The notes under the pieces are model-generated. The model did not search any database. It saw only the letters and a program-made list of their open reading frames with translations, and was not told the origin of the DNA. Position numbers and translations under genes: made by a program. Source: Streptococcus pseudopneumoniae (lineage in GTDB: Bacteria; Bacillota; Bacilli; Lactobacillales; Streptococcaceae). Taken from it: DNA of 60,645 bases. Numbering within the stretch: position 1 is the stretch's first letter; every line of letters begins with the position of its first letter. The stretch covers positions 1 through 60,645 of the forward strand of contig NZ_JUQX01000003.1 in the NCBI RefSeq assembly GCF_001074565.1, read 5' to 3'. Of this stretch, positions 28,606-37,910 are shown in pieces.

Positions 28606-29113
28606 CATCTAACCCTTCTAAGATGTCCACATCAACCCGTTTGTTTGGAATATCAACATTGAGAACTACTGGCGGAATGTAAGGTAAAAGCAAATCTCGC
28701 TTACCTTTTCGCTTTACCACCCAGACATCATTGGCTCCTGGTTGCAGAATTTCCTTGATGGTTCCAACCAAGTTATCTCCCTCGTAAACATCCAAACCAA
28801 TAATCTCGTGATAGTAGAATTCACCATCATCTAAATCATTCAAATCTTCCTCAGCGACCTTGAGACTATAACCCTTGTACTTTTCAATCGCATTGATATG
28901 ATACATGTCTTTGAATTTGATAATGTCAAAATTCTTATGCTTACGGTGGCTAGCGATGGTCACTGTTTGAACAAACTGGTCTTTTTCATCAAATAAAGCC
29001 AGCTCTGCCCCTTTTTTAAACCGTTCCTCAGCAAAATCCGTCACAGACAAGACTCGCATCTCACCCTGCAGACCCTGCGTATTGACGATTTTCCCAACAT
29101 TAAAGTAGTTCAT
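28595..29113 (-). CDS. rimM: Ribosome maturation factor RimM
   Basis: RimM binds S19 during 30S head assembly. The 172-residue protein has the N-terminal RimM barrel ([19 protein letters not shown]) and the C-terminal PRC-barrel domain ([18 protein letters not shown]) joined by a linker. It overlaps trmD, the classical arrangement, though here rpsP and khpA are 3 kb away. Confidence 0.95.
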   Translation of the reverse strand: MNYFNVGKIVNTQGLQGEMRVLSVTDFAEERFKKGAELALFDEKDQFVQTVTIASHRKHKNFDIIKFKDMYHINAIEKYKGYSLKVAEEDLNDLDDGEFYYHEIIGLDVYEGDNLVGTIKEILQPGANDVWVVKRKGKRDLLLPYIPPVVLNVDIPNKRVDVDILEGLDDED

Positions 29114-29188
29114 CTTGTCTCCTGTATCTATTTCTATCCTTTATTTTATCATGTTACAGGGATTTTCACAAGTTGAATAGGTCCTATC

Positions 29189-30046
29189 TTACAAGGCTAC
29201 TACTTCTTCAAAAAAATCACCAACTATCTGATTAAACTCTTCAGGATGGTCATTCATAGGTTGGTGTTTGCTATCTGAAATCGTTACTTGACGCGCATTG
29301 GGATTTAGAGCAATGATACCATCATAGATTTTTTTTAGGTGTTTAGGAAAATCGTTTTCGCCTCTTACTAATAGCATGGGAGGATTTTCTTCATATCCTT
29401 CTATCTCATGGACTGCCAAGAACCCTGTGATCCCAAGGTTCAAGAAAACATCTCGCCCAGTTTCTATAATGGCCGTCTTGACCAATTCTCTTGTGATAGG
29501 GTTATCAGTACACATTTTTGAGTTCTTATCAGCAATCACCTTCCAAGGAATCGTTTTGTACATAAGAGAACTATATTTGATTCGACCTCTTTCTTTATCT
29601 GATAGGTAACGATGCTGTCCCCAACTATCTACCATGACCAAGGCTAGGACTCTTTCTGGATGGCGATAGGTATACTCTTGAAGTGGATTTCCTCCCCAAG
29701 AATGACCAACCAATATCACCTTATCCAGCTTAAAATAGGACAAAATGGCATCTACATCTTGAATAGCGCCTTCCAAGTCGGGTAGCCCAACTTTCATAGG
29801 TGATTCACCCTGCCCTCTAACATTTACAAAGTAAAGGTCAAATCCATCAAAAGCATCATACTGGTGGGCCCACATCTGACTGCGTCCACAAGCTCCATGA
29901 TAGAAAATAATGTGGCCTTTATTTGCATTCCCAGGACGATGATAAACAACCAAATCACAATCTACGACTGCTATAAGGTGACGTTTCAACATCTCGTGTT
30001 CTCTGTTATAAAAAGCAATAGCTTCAGCAATATCATTTGGCTTCAT
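29189..30046 (-). CDS. Alpha/beta hydrolase
   Basis: The 285-residue protein has the alpha/beta-hydrolase fold: oxyanion region FYHGACGRSQMW, nucleophile elbow GHSWGG and a C-terminal catalytic histidine in SKHQPM. An aspartate after VRGEND completes a likely triad. There is no signal peptide, so it acts in the cytoplasm. The substrate is not evident. It stands between rimM and the EamA transporter and is part of the insert that separates rpsP-khpA from rimM-trmD. Confidence 0.85.
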   Translation of the reverse strand: MKPNDIAEAIAFYNREHEMLKRHLIAVVDCDLVVYHRPGNANKGHIIFYHGACGRSQMWAHQYDAFDGFDLYFVNVRGQGESPMKVGLPDLEGAIQDVDAILSYFKLDKVILVGHSWGGNPLQEYTYRHPERVLALVMVDSWGQHRYLSDKERGRIKYSSLMYKTIPWKVIADKNSKMCTDNPITRELVKTAIIETGRDVFLNLGITGFLAVHEIEGYEENPPMLLVRGENDFPKHLKKIYDGIIALNPNARQVTISDSKHQPMNDHPEEFNQIVGDFFEEVVAL

Positions 30047-30171
30047 TACTACATTCGCTCCTCTTTATCCTGATATCATTCTTTGTATCTATTTTATCAT
30101 GCTATATTAAAATCATGGTTTTCTAAACTTGATTTTATTAAAAATTTTGAATTTTCTGCATCATTTAGATA

Positions 30172-30200
30172 AAGAAAAAGACTGCTAAGCAATCTTTACT
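30172..30200 (-). terminator. Terminator after the EamA transporter gene
   Basis: On the minus strand, AAAGATTGC-TTA-GCAGTCTTT (one G-U) is followed by TTTC. Confidence 0.6.
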
Positions 30201-31098
30201 TTTTTCTCATCAGATTCATGCCTAAAATTCCAGCAATAATCAAAGTTGCTCCGATGACATGGTAGCTATAAATCGGTTCGTGGAGGATAAGCGCCCCAGC
30301 TAGAATGGTCAAAACTGTTCCAAGATTACCAAAGACACTGACGGTTGATGCCCCGAGGCGAACGATAGCATAGATAGAGAGACTACCAGTCACGATAGAA
30401 GCTAGAATTCCCAAATAGAGGATGGAAAGCAGATAGGGCATCTGTCCAAGCGGCTCTACGTAGGCTAGTATGTTGCCATCTAGATAGTGCGAGGTTAGGC
30501 TTAGCATATTAAAGGTGATGAAACCAACAAATATCACAACAGATGTCATATCCATAGCCCGATAGCGACCTCCTTTGGACTTGCTGAGGATATTGTTTAT
30601 TGCATTGGCGAGAACAGATCCCAACATCAAGAGAAAGCCCAAGCTAGCAGTCTCTGTACCAAAGTTCGCTCCTTTGCTAAGGAAGATGAAAACTACTCCT
30701 GCTACGGATAAAATTAAAAAGAACTTTTGTAGCAAGCTTGTCTTTTCCTTGAGAAAGACTGATGCTAAAAGGAGAGTAAAAATCGGGACAAGCGCTTGTA
30801 AAATTCCTGCTTCAGAAGACGTTATATACTGTAAAGCAAAGGATTGGAAAATAAAAAAGAAGAGTGGATAGAAAAAACTCATAGGAAAAATAGAAAGAAT
30901 ATCTTTTCTACTTAAACTCACTTTGATAAGTTTGATTTGATGAAGGACGACCAATACCAAAGCAGCGATTGTATAGCGATGTGCTAAGTTTGTGAGAGGA
31001 CTGGCATAGCCTAAAGCAATTTTAGTAAATAAAAAAGAAAAACCAATGATTGCTGAAAAGGATAAGGCTGCTAGGTAAGCTTTTGTTTTCTCGTTCAT
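30196..31098 (-). CDS. EamA/DMT-family transporter
   Basis: The 300-residue membrane protein has ten predicted helices in two EamA repeats; the second repeat starts near residue 150. Ends are basic (MNEKTK, NLMRKK). Such DMT permeases export small metabolites or amino acids; the substrate is not inferable. Monocistronic with its own terminator. Confidence 0.87.
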   Translation of the reverse strand: MNEKTKAYLAALSFSAIIGFSFLFTKIALGYASPLTNLAHRYTIAALVLVVLHQIKLIKVSLSRKDILSIFPMSFFYPLFFFIFQSFALQYITSSEAGILQALVPIFTLLLASVFLKEKTSLLQKFFLILSVAGVVFIFLSKGANFGTETASLGFLLMLGSVLANAINNILSKSKGGRYRAMDMTSVVIFVGFITFNMLSLTSHYLDGNILAYVEPLGQMPYLLSILYLGILASIVTGSLSIYAIVRLGASTVSVFGNLGTVLTILAGALILHEPIYSYHVIGATLIIAGILGMNLMRKK

Positions 31099-31227
31099 AG
31101 AATGTTACTCCCTTTAAAAATAGCTATTCTCAAGATTGATTGACTAGAATTCTTTGAGACTGTCTATCCATTTTAGCATAGTAAAATCCTAGATGCTATT
31201 TCTAGGATTGGTATTTTATTCCTTCTT

Positions 31228-31779
31228 TCACCGTTTATCTATTACATTAGCTAAAAAGGATTCAGCCAGTCTGATCTGCTTTTCTCGTTCTTGTCTCACA
31301 AGTTCTAACTTGTCTGCTTCTTGGAGATTCCTTACTTTGATAGCATAATCCGCGGAAACGATGGCATGTCCTCGCATATGGGCTGTTGAAATAGCTTGTA
31401 CAAAGACTCTGGCAGCGTACTTAGCGATTCGGTTTTGGGCATTTTTAGAGAGGAGATTTGCTGCGAAACCTGCTTTTCTCAACTCATGAGGTGTGAACTC
31501 ATTTCTCAATCGTGCATCAAAAGCCTCATAAGCTTGCCGAATTATTTTATTTTTCTCACCTTCATCACCAATATCAATTAAAGATAAGAAATCTCGCGAG
31601 TTCTCTAATGCCCATCGAGCTAGTTCTTTCTGAGGAAGTCTATCCAGTATTTGTTCTAGTTCCAATCTTTTCTCAGAGTCGTCCCAAATGGCAACTTTGT
31701 AAGGACTAGGTAGGTGATTCATTTTAGTCTTATAGGCAGTTCGTTCAAACTCATTCCATGCATAATCCTCTGGTCTCAT
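31228..31779 (-). CDS. Putative immunity protein (Imm-5-like helical family)
   Basis: The 183-residue, all-helical cytoplasmic protein resembles proteins that databases label 'putative immunity protein' (conserved RWALENSRDFL near residue 56, and STAHMRGHAIVSADYAIKV near residue 132). The label comes from polymorphic-toxin surveys and no toxin gene is adjacent, so immunity is unproven. The ribosome site is weak (AAGAAAG). Confidence 0.6.
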   Translation of the reverse strand: MRPEDYAWNEFERTAYKTKMNHLPSPYKVAIWDDSEKRLELEQILDRLPQKELARWALENSRDFLSLIDIGDEGEKNKIIRQAYEAFDARLRNEFTPHELRKAGFAANLLSKNAQNRIAKYAARVFVQAISTAHMRGHAIVSADYAIKVRNLQEADKLELVRQEREKQIRLAESFLANVIDKR

Positions 31780-31852
31780 TGATTTCTCATTCTTTCTTAC
31801 TAGCTAGCGTAAGCTAGGAGACACCTTTCATATTAGTGAAAAGAGATTACTC

Positions 31853-32188
31853 CTAGTTTTCTTGGAGGTTTTCCAAAAATCCTTCCAAATCTCGTTCATG
31901 TTGGTACTTAATGGCACCCTTCTTATCTTTGTCAAAGATGCTTTTGGTTAGGTCAATGTCGTTAATAGCTGCAATTGCGACAGTGTAGTGAATAATATCA
32001 GCCAGTTCTTTGGCTAGTTCCTCATTTGAGTCCTGGACACCCTCTTTTCGACCAGAGCGCCCATTCAAGACCTCTGCTACCTCTCCGACTTCCTCCACTA
32101 GCTTGATAAAGAGGCCTTCCTCAGTTCGAGATTGCTGGTAATGATCTAGTAAGTAAGCTTGTAATTGTCTAAGCGTTAAATCCTTCAT
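31853..32188 (-). CDS. MazG-like nucleotide pyrophosphohydrolase
   Basis: The 111-residue helical protein has the MazG-type metal-binding pattern: LVEEVGEVAEVLNG (ExxE) and, 30 residues on, ELADIIHYTVAIA (ExxD). Such enzymes hydrolyse non-canonical NTPs or dNTPs. The frame extends to 32242, but that part lies across a terminator. ATG at 32188 with GAGGAGGAG upstream is the true start. Confidence 0.85.
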   Translation of the reverse strand: MKDLTLRQLQAYLLDHYQQSRTEEGLFIKLVEEVGEVAEVLNGRSGRKEGVQDSNEELAKELADIIHYTVAIAAINDIDLTKSIFDKDKKGAIKYQHERDLEGFLENLQEN

Positions 32189-32201
32189 CTTCTCCTCCTC
32201 A

Positions 32202-32234
32202 CAAAAAAAACGAGACATCTGTCCCGCTTTTTTA
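32202..32234 (-). terminator. Terminator after khpA
   Basis: On the minus strand, GCGGGACA-GA-TGTCTCGT is followed by eight T. The khpA stop codon is at its 5' edge. Confidence 0.85.
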
Positions 32235-32471
32235 TTTTTCATCGATAACGATTCTTACTTTCTTGTCTTCAGTTGGGACAGAGTAGACAATCGTTCTTAT
32301 CGCAGAAATAGTGCGACCCTTACGACCGATAACACGACCGACATCGCTTTGGTCAAGATCCAAGTGATACTCCAAAAACTCTGGTGTGTCTTCGATCTTG
32401 ATAGTTAAGGCATCAGGTTGTGAAATCAAAGGTTTCACAATCGCAATAATGAGATTTTCAATCGTATCCAT
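32232..32471 (-). CDS. khpA: KH-domain RNA-binding protein KhpA
   Basis: KhpA partners with KhpB (EloR/Jag) to bind small RNAs and influence cell elongation in streptococci. The 79-residue protein is a single type II KH domain with the nucleic-acid loop [13 protein letters not shown]. It lies 19 bases after rpsP in the same operon. Confidence 0.93.
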   Translation of the reverse strand: MDTIENLIIAIVKPLISQPDALTIKIEDTPEFLEYHLDLDQSDVGRVIGRKGRTISAIRTIVYSVPTEDKKVRIVIDEK

Positions 32472-32490
32472 CTGTCAACCTACTTTAAAC

Positions 32491-32763
32491 TTATTTTGAG
32501 AATTTAGAATCGTGGAATTTTTTCAATACGCCTTCTTTTGAAAGGATGTTGCGAACTGTATCTGAAGGTTGAGCTCCATCAGCCAACCATGCAAGAACGC
32601 GGTCTTCTTTCAAAGTTACTTGATTTTCAGCAACAAGTGGGTTGTAAGTTCCAACTGTTTCGATGAAACGTCCGTCACGTGGTGAACGTGAGTCTGCTAC
32701 GTTGATACGGTAGAAAGGTTTTTTCTTAGAACCCATACGAGTCAAACGGATTTTAACTGCCAT
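32491..32763 (-). CDS. rpsP: 30S ribosomal protein S16
   Basis: The 90-residue S16 begins with the family signature [18 protein letters not shown]. The ribosome site is weak. The leader of about 60 bases carries a perfect stem AAATAGC-TCA-GCTATTT (32816-32800) near its 5' end, which could stabilise the mRNA or serve feedback control. Promoter at 32829-32856. Confidence 0.96.
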   Translation of the reverse strand: MAVKIRLTRMGSKKKPFYRINVADSRSPRDGRFIETVGTYNPLVAENQVTLKEDRVLAWLADGAQPSDTVRNILSKEGVLKKFHDSKFSK

Positions 32764-32828
32764 TTTTTAATGTCTCTTTTCTTATTTTTTATTTCGGTGA
32801 AATAGCTGAGCTATTTAGCACATGTTCT

Positions 32829-32871
32829 ATTATAGCAGATTTTCGACAGGTGTCAAGAAAAAAACTTGACA
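32829..32871 (-). promoter_or_regulatory. rpsP promoter with an inverted repeat on its -35
   Basis: On the minus strand, TTGACA (32856-32851) and TATAAT (32834-32829) are 16 bases apart. The -35 is one arm of the perfect repeat TGTCAAG-N7-CTTGACA (32851-32871). Confidence 0.8.
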
Positions 32872-32920
32872 AACTTTTAATTTTTTAACTACTCGGAATT
32901 TTTAGTAAAATCATTAACAT

Positions 32921-32949
32921 TTGAAATCACCTTACTTTTAAGGTACAAT
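32921..32949 (+). promoter_or_regulatory. slrA promoter
   Basis: TTGAAA (32921-32926) and TACAAT (32944-32949) are 17 bases apart. Confidence 0.7.
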
Positions 32950-32978
32950 GGTAGAAATGAATTTTTGAGAGGAAAATA

Positions 32979-33785
32979 ATGAAAAAACTAGCAACCCTTC
33001 TTTTACTATCAACTGTTGCCCTTGCTGGGTGCACTAGTATCCAACGTGGTCTCCGTGGTGATGACTATGTCGACTCTAGTCTTGCAGCAGAAGAAAGCTC
33101 AAAAGCAGCTGCTCAGGCTGCCAAAGATTTGAATGACGCTTTGACCAATGAAAATGCCAACTTCCCTCAACTTTCTAAGGAAGTTGCTGAAGATGAAGCC
33201 GAAGTGGTTCTCCACACAAGTCAGGGTGATATTCGTATTAAACTCTTCCCTAAACTCGCTCCTCTAGCCGTTGAAAACTTCCTTACTCACGCCAAAGAAG
33301 GCTACTATAACGGCATCACCTTCCACCGTGTCATCGATGGCTTTATGGTCCAAACTGGAGATCCTAAGGGAGATGGTACAGGGGGCCAATCTATCTGGCA
33401 TGATAAGGATAAAACGAAGGACAAAGGAACTGGTTTCAAAAATGAAATCTCTCCTTACCTATACAATATCCGAGGAGCCCTTGCTATGGCTAACACTGGT
33501 CAACCAAACACCAACGGTAGCCAGTTCTTCATCAACCAAAACTCAACAGATATTTCAGCTAAACTCCCTACAAGCAAGTATCCAAAGAAAATCATCGAAG
33601 CCTATAAAGAAGGTGGAAATCCGAGTCTAGACGGCAAACACCCTGTCTTTGGTCAAGTCATCGATGGCATGGACGTTGTTGACAAGATTGCCAAAGCTGA
33701 AAAAGATGAGAAAGACAAACCGACTTCTGCTATCACCATTGATAGTATCGAAGTAGTCAAGGACTACGACTTCAGCAAAAAATAA
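32979..33785 (+). CDS. slrA: Cyclophilin-type peptidyl-prolyl isomerase lipoprotein
   Basis: SlrA is a surface lipoprotein foldase that speeds proline isomerisation in exported proteins. The 268-residue precursor has a signal peptide with lipobox LAGC (C18), a polar linker, then a cyclophilin domain: [14 protein letters not shown], a long insert, NTNGSQFFI and [11 protein letters not shown]. It closely resembles pneumococcal SlrA. The zinc-ribbon gene follows after 27 bases and may be cotranscribed. Confidence 0.94.
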   Translation: MKKLATLLLLSTVALAGCTSIQRGLRGDDYVDSSLAAEESSKAAAQAAKDLNDALTNENANFPQLSKEVAEDEAEVVLHTSQGDIRIKLFPKLAPLAVENFLTHAKEGYYNGITFHRVIDGFMVQTGDPKGDGTGGQSIWHDKDKTKDKGTGFKNEISPYLYNIRGALAMANTGQPNTNGSQFFINQNSTDISAKLPTSKYPKKIIEAYKEGGNPSLDGKHPVFGQVIDGMDVVDKIAKAEKDEKDKPTSAITIDSIEVVKDYDFSKK

Positions 33786-33812
33786 GCCATCAGCAGATAA
33801 GGAGACGATGAT

Positions 33813-34052
33813 ATGATTCTATTTTGGGGTTCTAAAGGATATCAGAAAGATTTGGGACATACGCAAACTGCGATCGAATGTGGTCACTGTAACAATGTTG
33901 ACACTTGGGAGATTGTAGAAACTGGACGCAAATTTACCCTCTACTGGATTCCACTTTTTCCTTACGGTAAAACTTACTTCGTTTCTTGTCCGATTTGCCA
34001 CTATGGTAAAGAAATTGAGAAAGCTGAAGTTGAAAGCTTCTTAAATTACTAG
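33813..34052 (+). CDS. Small zinc-ribbon protein
   Basis: The 79-residue protein has two CxxC knuckles, CGHC near residue 23 and CPIC near residue 59, forming a four-cysteine zinc ribbon. The stretch between them is hydrophobic (FTLYWIPLFPYGKTYFV) but too short and polar for a clear membrane helix. It matches zinc-ribbon proteins common in streptococci. Role unknown. Confidence 0.75.
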   Translation: MILFWGSKGYQKDLGHTQTAIECGHCNNVDTWEIVETGRKFTLYWIPLFPYGKTYFVSCPICHYGKEIEKAEVESFLNY

Positions 34053-34054
34053 TC

Positions 34055-34088
34055 AAAAAGGCCAAGTCTAAATGACTTGGCTTTTTTA
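34055..34088 (+). terminator. Terminator after slrA and the zinc-ribbon gene
   Basis: GCCAAGTC-TAAAT-GACTTGGC (34061-34081) is followed by six T, with an A-run before it. It also faces the convergent ABC-F gene. Confidence 0.88.
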
Positions 34089-34094
34089 CTGCTT

Positions 34095-35636
34095 TTAAGT
34101 TAGCTTGTTAAAGTCCCAGATTTGGTCCATCCAGCCTTCATAAAAGTCTGGTTCGTGACAAACCATAAGAATGCTTCCTTTGTATTCTTTAAGCGCCCGT
34201 TTGAGTTCATCCTTGGCATCTACATCCAAGTGGTTGGTCGGCTCGTCCAGCACTAAAACATTGTTTTCACGATTCATCAAGAGACAGAAACGCACCTTGG
34301 CTTGTTCCCCACCTGATAAGACCTGAATCTGACTTTCGATATGCTTAGTTGTCAAACCACAACGAGCAAGGGCTGCACGAACTTCTGCCTGATTGAGTGC
34401 TGGAAAGGCGTTCCAGACCGTTTCTAGAGGAGTCTGGCGATTGCCACCTTCTACTTCTTGCTCAAAATAACCAAGTTCTAGGTAATCACCGCGTTCAACT
34501 TCCCCAGCAATGGGAGGAATAATTCCCAAGAGAGACTTCAAGAGAGTTGTTTTCCCGATACCATTTGCCCCAATAATGGCAACCTTTTGATTGCGTTCAA
34601 AGGTGAGGTTTAAAGGCTTGGTAAGGGGACGGTCATAACCAATCTGCAAGTCCTTGGCTTGGAAGATAAAGCGCCCAGGTGTACGAGCCGGTTTGAAATC
34701 AAAGGATGGTTTTGGCTTCTCACTTTGAAGTTCGATGATGTCCATCTTGTCCAGTTTCTTTTGACGGGACATGGCCATATTACGCGTTGCAACACGGGCT
34801 TTGTTTCGAGCCACGAAATCCTTGAGGTCTGCAATCTCTTTCTGTTGACGTTCATAGGCCGCTTCCAACTGAGATTTCTTCATAGCATAGACTTCTTGGA
34901 ACTGGTAATAGTCTCCAGAATAGCGAGTCAATTGTTGATTTTCCACATGGTAGACGATATTAATCACGTCGTTGAGGAATGGAATATCGTGCGAAATAAG
35001 GACAAAGGCATTCTCATAGTTTTGGAGATAGCGTTTGAGCCAGTCAATGTGTTCGGCATCCAAGTAGTTGGTTGGCTCGTCCAGTAACAAGATATCTGGC
35101 TTTTCAAGGAGGAGTTTAGCTAAGAGCACCTTGGTTCTTTGTCCACCTGACAAGGCTGTTACGTCTGTATCCATACCATAGTCCATGACACCAAGGGCAC
35201 GCGCTACTTCATCAATCTTGGCATCTAAAGTATAAAAATCACGACTCTCCAAACGATCTTGGAGTTCGCCAACTTCTTCCATCAGCGCATCGATATCTGC
35301 TCCCTCTTCTGCCATTTCCATGTAGAGGTCATTGATACGAGCTTCTGCTTTAAAAAGCTCATCAAAGGCTGTACGCAAAACATCACGCACGGTTTGTCCT
35401 TCTTTTAGCACAGCGTGCTGGTCCAGATAGCCAGCGGTCACATACTTAGACCACTCAACCTTCCCTTCATCTGGTAGCAGTTTACCAGTCACGATGCTCA
35501 TAAAGGTTGATTTTCCTTCACCATTGGCACCGACTAAACCGATATGCTCTCCCTTGAGGAGACGGAAAGAAACGTCTTCAAAAATCGCACGGTCACCAAA
35601 ACCGTGACTCAAATTTTTAACTTCTAAGATACTCAT
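34095..35636 (-). CDS. ABC-F family ATPase (YbiT-like)
   Basis: The 513-residue soluble protein has two ATPase domains: GANGEGKST, LSGGQRTK, LLLDEPTNYLD; and GANGIGKTT, LSGGEQAK, LVLDEPTNHLD. A charged linker (about residues 240-320) lies between them, and there are no membrane segments. ABC-F proteins act on the ribosome. This one is chromosomal and widely conserved in streptococci, so a housekeeping translation role is more likely than drug resistance. It is the last gene of yutD-rlmN-vanZ-ABC-F. Confidence 0.9.
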   Translation of the reverse strand: MSILEVKNLSHGFGDRAIFEDVSFRLLKGEHIGLVGANGEGKSTFMSIVTGKLLPDEGKVEWSKYVTAGYLDQHAVLKEGQTVRDVLRTAFDELFKAEARINDLYMEMAEEGADIDALMEEVGELQDRLESRDFYTLDAKIDEVARALGVMDYGMDTDVTALSGGQRTKVLLAKLLLEKPDILLLDEPTNYLDAEHIDWLKRYLQNYENAFVLISHDIPFLNDVINIVYHVENQQLTRYSGDYYQFQEVYAMKKSQLEAAYERQQKEIADLKDFVARNKARVATRNMAMSRQKKLDKMDIIELQSEKPKPSFDFKPARTPGRFIFQAKDLQIGYDRPLTKPLNLTFERNQKVAIIGANGIGKTTLLKSLLGIIPPIAGEVERGDYLELGYFEQEVEGGNRQTPLETVWNAFPALNQAEVRAALARCGLTTKHIESQIQVLSGGEQAKVRFCLLMNRENNVLVLDEPTNHLDVDAKDELKRALKEYKGSILMVCHEPDFYEGWMDQIWDFNKLT

Positions 35637-35637
35637 T

Positions 35638-36117
35638 CTAATTCCTTATCTTGTTTTTATGCAATCCTTTATAGAGGAGCCAAGCCAGATAGCCTCCCAA
35701 GGTGTTGGTCCACAAATCATCAATCTCAAAGACGCGATTAAAATCAAAGAAAAAGTCTAAAACCAGTTGCGTACACTCAATTCCTAGACTCAGTAAAAAA
35801 CTGAGAAGGATGATTTTTTTAGTTTGCCGCAAGTTTGGACAGAGATAGATCAGTTGAAAGACTAGTGGGAAAAGCAAGAAAACATTTAAAATGTTCTGCA
35901 AAAAGATCCAAAGGACTTGTCCCAAACTGGTCACTTCACCCAGATTCCACAGGGAGTTTAAGGGAGTTAAAAGAAAAACCAGGCGTTCAAAAGTTTGAAT
36001 ACCTGGAGTTTCCACTCCTGTAGGAAGTTGAGGCTGGGGAGTAAAACAAAAACAGACAATGCATAGACTGTAAATAGCCACTCCCAATCTCAAGATTAAT
36101 TCTCTTTTTCTAGTCAT
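35638..36117 (-). CDS. VanZ family membrane protein
   Basis: The 159-residue protein has four hydrophobic helices and the VanZ pattern: GIECTQLVLDFFFDFNRVFEIDDLWTNTLGG region, residues 112-143, where acidic and asparagine residues are conserved. VanZ members are linked to lipid or teicoplanin phenotypes, and the function here is unknown. It starts 1 base after the rlmN stop and ends 1 base before the ABC-F start, so it is tightly coupled. Confidence 0.85.
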   Translation of the reverse strand: MTRKRELILRLGVAIYSLCIVCFCFTPQPQLPTGVETPGIQTFERLVFLLTPLNSLWNLGEVTSLGQVLWIFLQNILNVFLLFPLVFQLIYLCPNLRQTKKIILLSFLLSLGIECTQLVLDFFFDFNRVFEIDDLWTNTLGGYLAWLLYKGLHKNKIRN

Positions 36118-36118
36118 T

Positions 36119-37204
36119 TTATGGATTTACCGCTGCGACTGCCTTCTGGCGGTCACGTTTCATTGTATTAGAACGCAATTGTCCACAAGCTGCATCAATA
36201 TCTGTACCATGCTCTTGACGGACAACACAGTTGACCCCTTTTTTCTTGAGGGTATCGTAGAAGGCCATCACGCGCTCTTTAGGACTACGGCTATATTGGT
36301 CATGCTCACTAACAGGGTTATAAGGAATCAAGTTTACATAAGACAATTTCTTGATGTTCTTGAGCAACTCCGCCAACTCCAAGGCTTGTTCTACACCATC
36401 GTTGACTTCATTGAGCATGATGTATTCAAAGGTCACACGGCGATTGGTTGTTTCGATATAGTACTCAATAGCAGCAAAGAGTTTTTCAATCGGAAAGGCA
36501 CGGTTAATCTTCATGATGCTTGAACGCAATTCATTATTGGGTGCGTGAAGGGAAACAGCCAGATTAACCTGTACACCTTCATTAGCAAAGTCACGAATTT
36601 TATGGGCCAAACCGGAAGTTGAAACTGTGATGTGACGAGCACCGATTGCCATCCCCTTGTCATCATTGATGGTACGGACAAAATTCAAAACATTGTTGTA
36701 GTTATCAAATGGTTCACCAATTCCCATGACAACGATATGACTGACACGCTCGTCCTGACCACGTTCGTCAAAGTATTTCTGAACTAGCATGATCTGTGCT
36801 ACGATTTCCCCGTTATTGAGGTCACGTTGCTTCTTGATCAAGCCTGATGCACAGAAGGTACAACCAATATTACAGCCAACCTGAGTGGTCACACAGACTG
36901 ACAAACCGTAGTGTTGACGCATGAGTACTGTCTCAATCAACATGCCATCTGGCAACTCGAAAAGATACTTAACAGTACCATCAGCAGACTCTTGTACAAT
37001 CCGCTGTTTCAATGGATTGACCACAAACTGGTCATTAAGCTTGGCAATCAAATCCTTGGAAAGGTTGGTCATTTCTTCAAACGACTGGACACGTTTACGG
37101 TAGAGCCATTCCCAGATTTGATCTGCTCGGAATTTCTTTTCTCCTTGTTCTAAAACCCATTCTTGCATGGTTTGACGTGTTAAACTATAAATAGACGGTT
37201 TCAT
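36119..37204 (-). CDS. rlmN: 23S rRNA (A2503-C2) methyltransferase RlmN
   Basis: RlmN is a radical-SAM enzyme that methylates C2 of A2503 in 23S rRNA and also tRNA A37. The 361-residue protein has the cluster motif CNIGCTFC, a GIGEP SAM motif, and the conserved second cysteine in CVVRQEHG and DAACGQL near the C terminus. AAGGAG precedes the ATG. Confidence 0.95.
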   Translation of the reverse strand: MKPSIYSLTRQTMQEWVLEQGEKKFRADQIWEWLYRKRVQSFEEMTNLSKDLIAKLNDQFVVNPLKQRIVQESADGTVKYLFELPDGMLIETVLMRQHYGLSVCVTTQVGCNIGCTFCASGLIKKQRDLNNGEIVAQIMLVQKYFDERGQDERVSHIVVMGIGEPFDNYNNVLNFVRTINDDKGMAIGARHITVSTSGLAHKIRDFANEGVQVNLAVSLHAPNNELRSSIMKINRAFPIEKLFAAIEYYIETTNRRVTFEYIMLNEVNDGVEQALELAELLKNIKKLSYVNLIPYNPVSEHDQYSRSPKERVMAFYDTLKKKGVNCVVRQEHGTDIDAACGQLRSNTMKRDRQKAVAAVNP

Positions 37205-37224
37205 CTCTTCTCCTTATTCTCTAT

Positions 37225-37755
37225 CTATTTCTGACGAATGACAAAATGGCGCTGTCCCTTGTCCTCTTTCTGAGACTTTTGGTCCTTAAGACGACGTCTA
37301 TTTCGCTTATCCGTATTTGATTTTCTCTTGTTTTGCGAAGGTTTCTTGCCTCTTCTAGGAAGGTTTTCCTCTTCCTTTTTACGCATTTTCTTGTCAAATG
37401 AAGCCCGTTTCGGTGCTTGATTTTCTAGAACAAAATAAGCACAACCATAACTACAATACTCTAAAAGATAATCCTGTAAGCGACTGATTTTTTCAATTTT
37501 TTCCTCTGTTCGATCGTCTTTGTAAAAGCCACGTAGGCGGAGCTGTTCATTACTCCAGTCCCCCACGACATAATCAAATTTGGTCAACACTTCTGAGAAG
37601 CGTTGATTAAAGACTGTCACATCGAAAGCATCCTTGATATTTTCAACCAAGGTAAAAGCAATCCCTTCAGTCTCAACCTTATCCCCATTCACATGAAATT
37701 CTGGGCCAGGAAACTTGTTATAGTTGTATAATTCAGGTGCAATTTCTTTACGCAT
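37225..37755 (-). CDS. YutD family protein
   Basis: The 176-residue protein has the YutD (DUF1027) core in residues 1-118 (FHVNGDKVETEGIAFTLVEN, DYVVGDW, GCAYFVLENQ). It ends in a 60-residue, very basic, probably disordered tail (RRGKKPSQNKRKSNTDKRNR and onward). The tail suggests nucleic-acid contact, an inference. It is the first gene of the yutD-rlmN-vanZ-ABC-F operon. Confidence 0.85.
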   Translation of the reverse strand: MRKEIAPELYNYNKFPGPEFHVNGDKVETEGIAFTLVENIKDAFDVTVFNQRFSEVLTKFDYVVGDWSNEQLRLRGFYKDDRTEEKIEKISRLQDYLLEYCSYGCAYFVLENQAPKRASFDKKMRKKEEENLPRRGKKPSQNKRKSNTDKRNRRRLKDQKSQKEDKGQRHFVIRQK

Positions 37756-37833
37756 AGTCTTCCTTTTCCACGATTACTTAACACTCTATTTTACCATAAT
37801 TTCTAGCAGTTAGCACGTTTCTCATAAAAATGA

Positions 37834-37863
37834 AAAAAGTCTGACGATTTTGTCAGACTTCTG
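37834..37863 (-). terminator. sodA terminator
   Basis: On the minus strand, AAGTCTGAC-AAAATC-GTCAGACTT is followed by TTTTTCATTTTT. Confidence 0.88.
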
Positions 37864-37910
37864 CTTTATAACTTTAAAAAGAGAAGAACAATTCTTCCCT
37901 CCATATTTTA

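Noticed and set aside
34659..35087. Plus-strand frame of 142 codons inside the YbiT-like gene
   Set aside because: Shadow of the ABC-F gene; no start signals.
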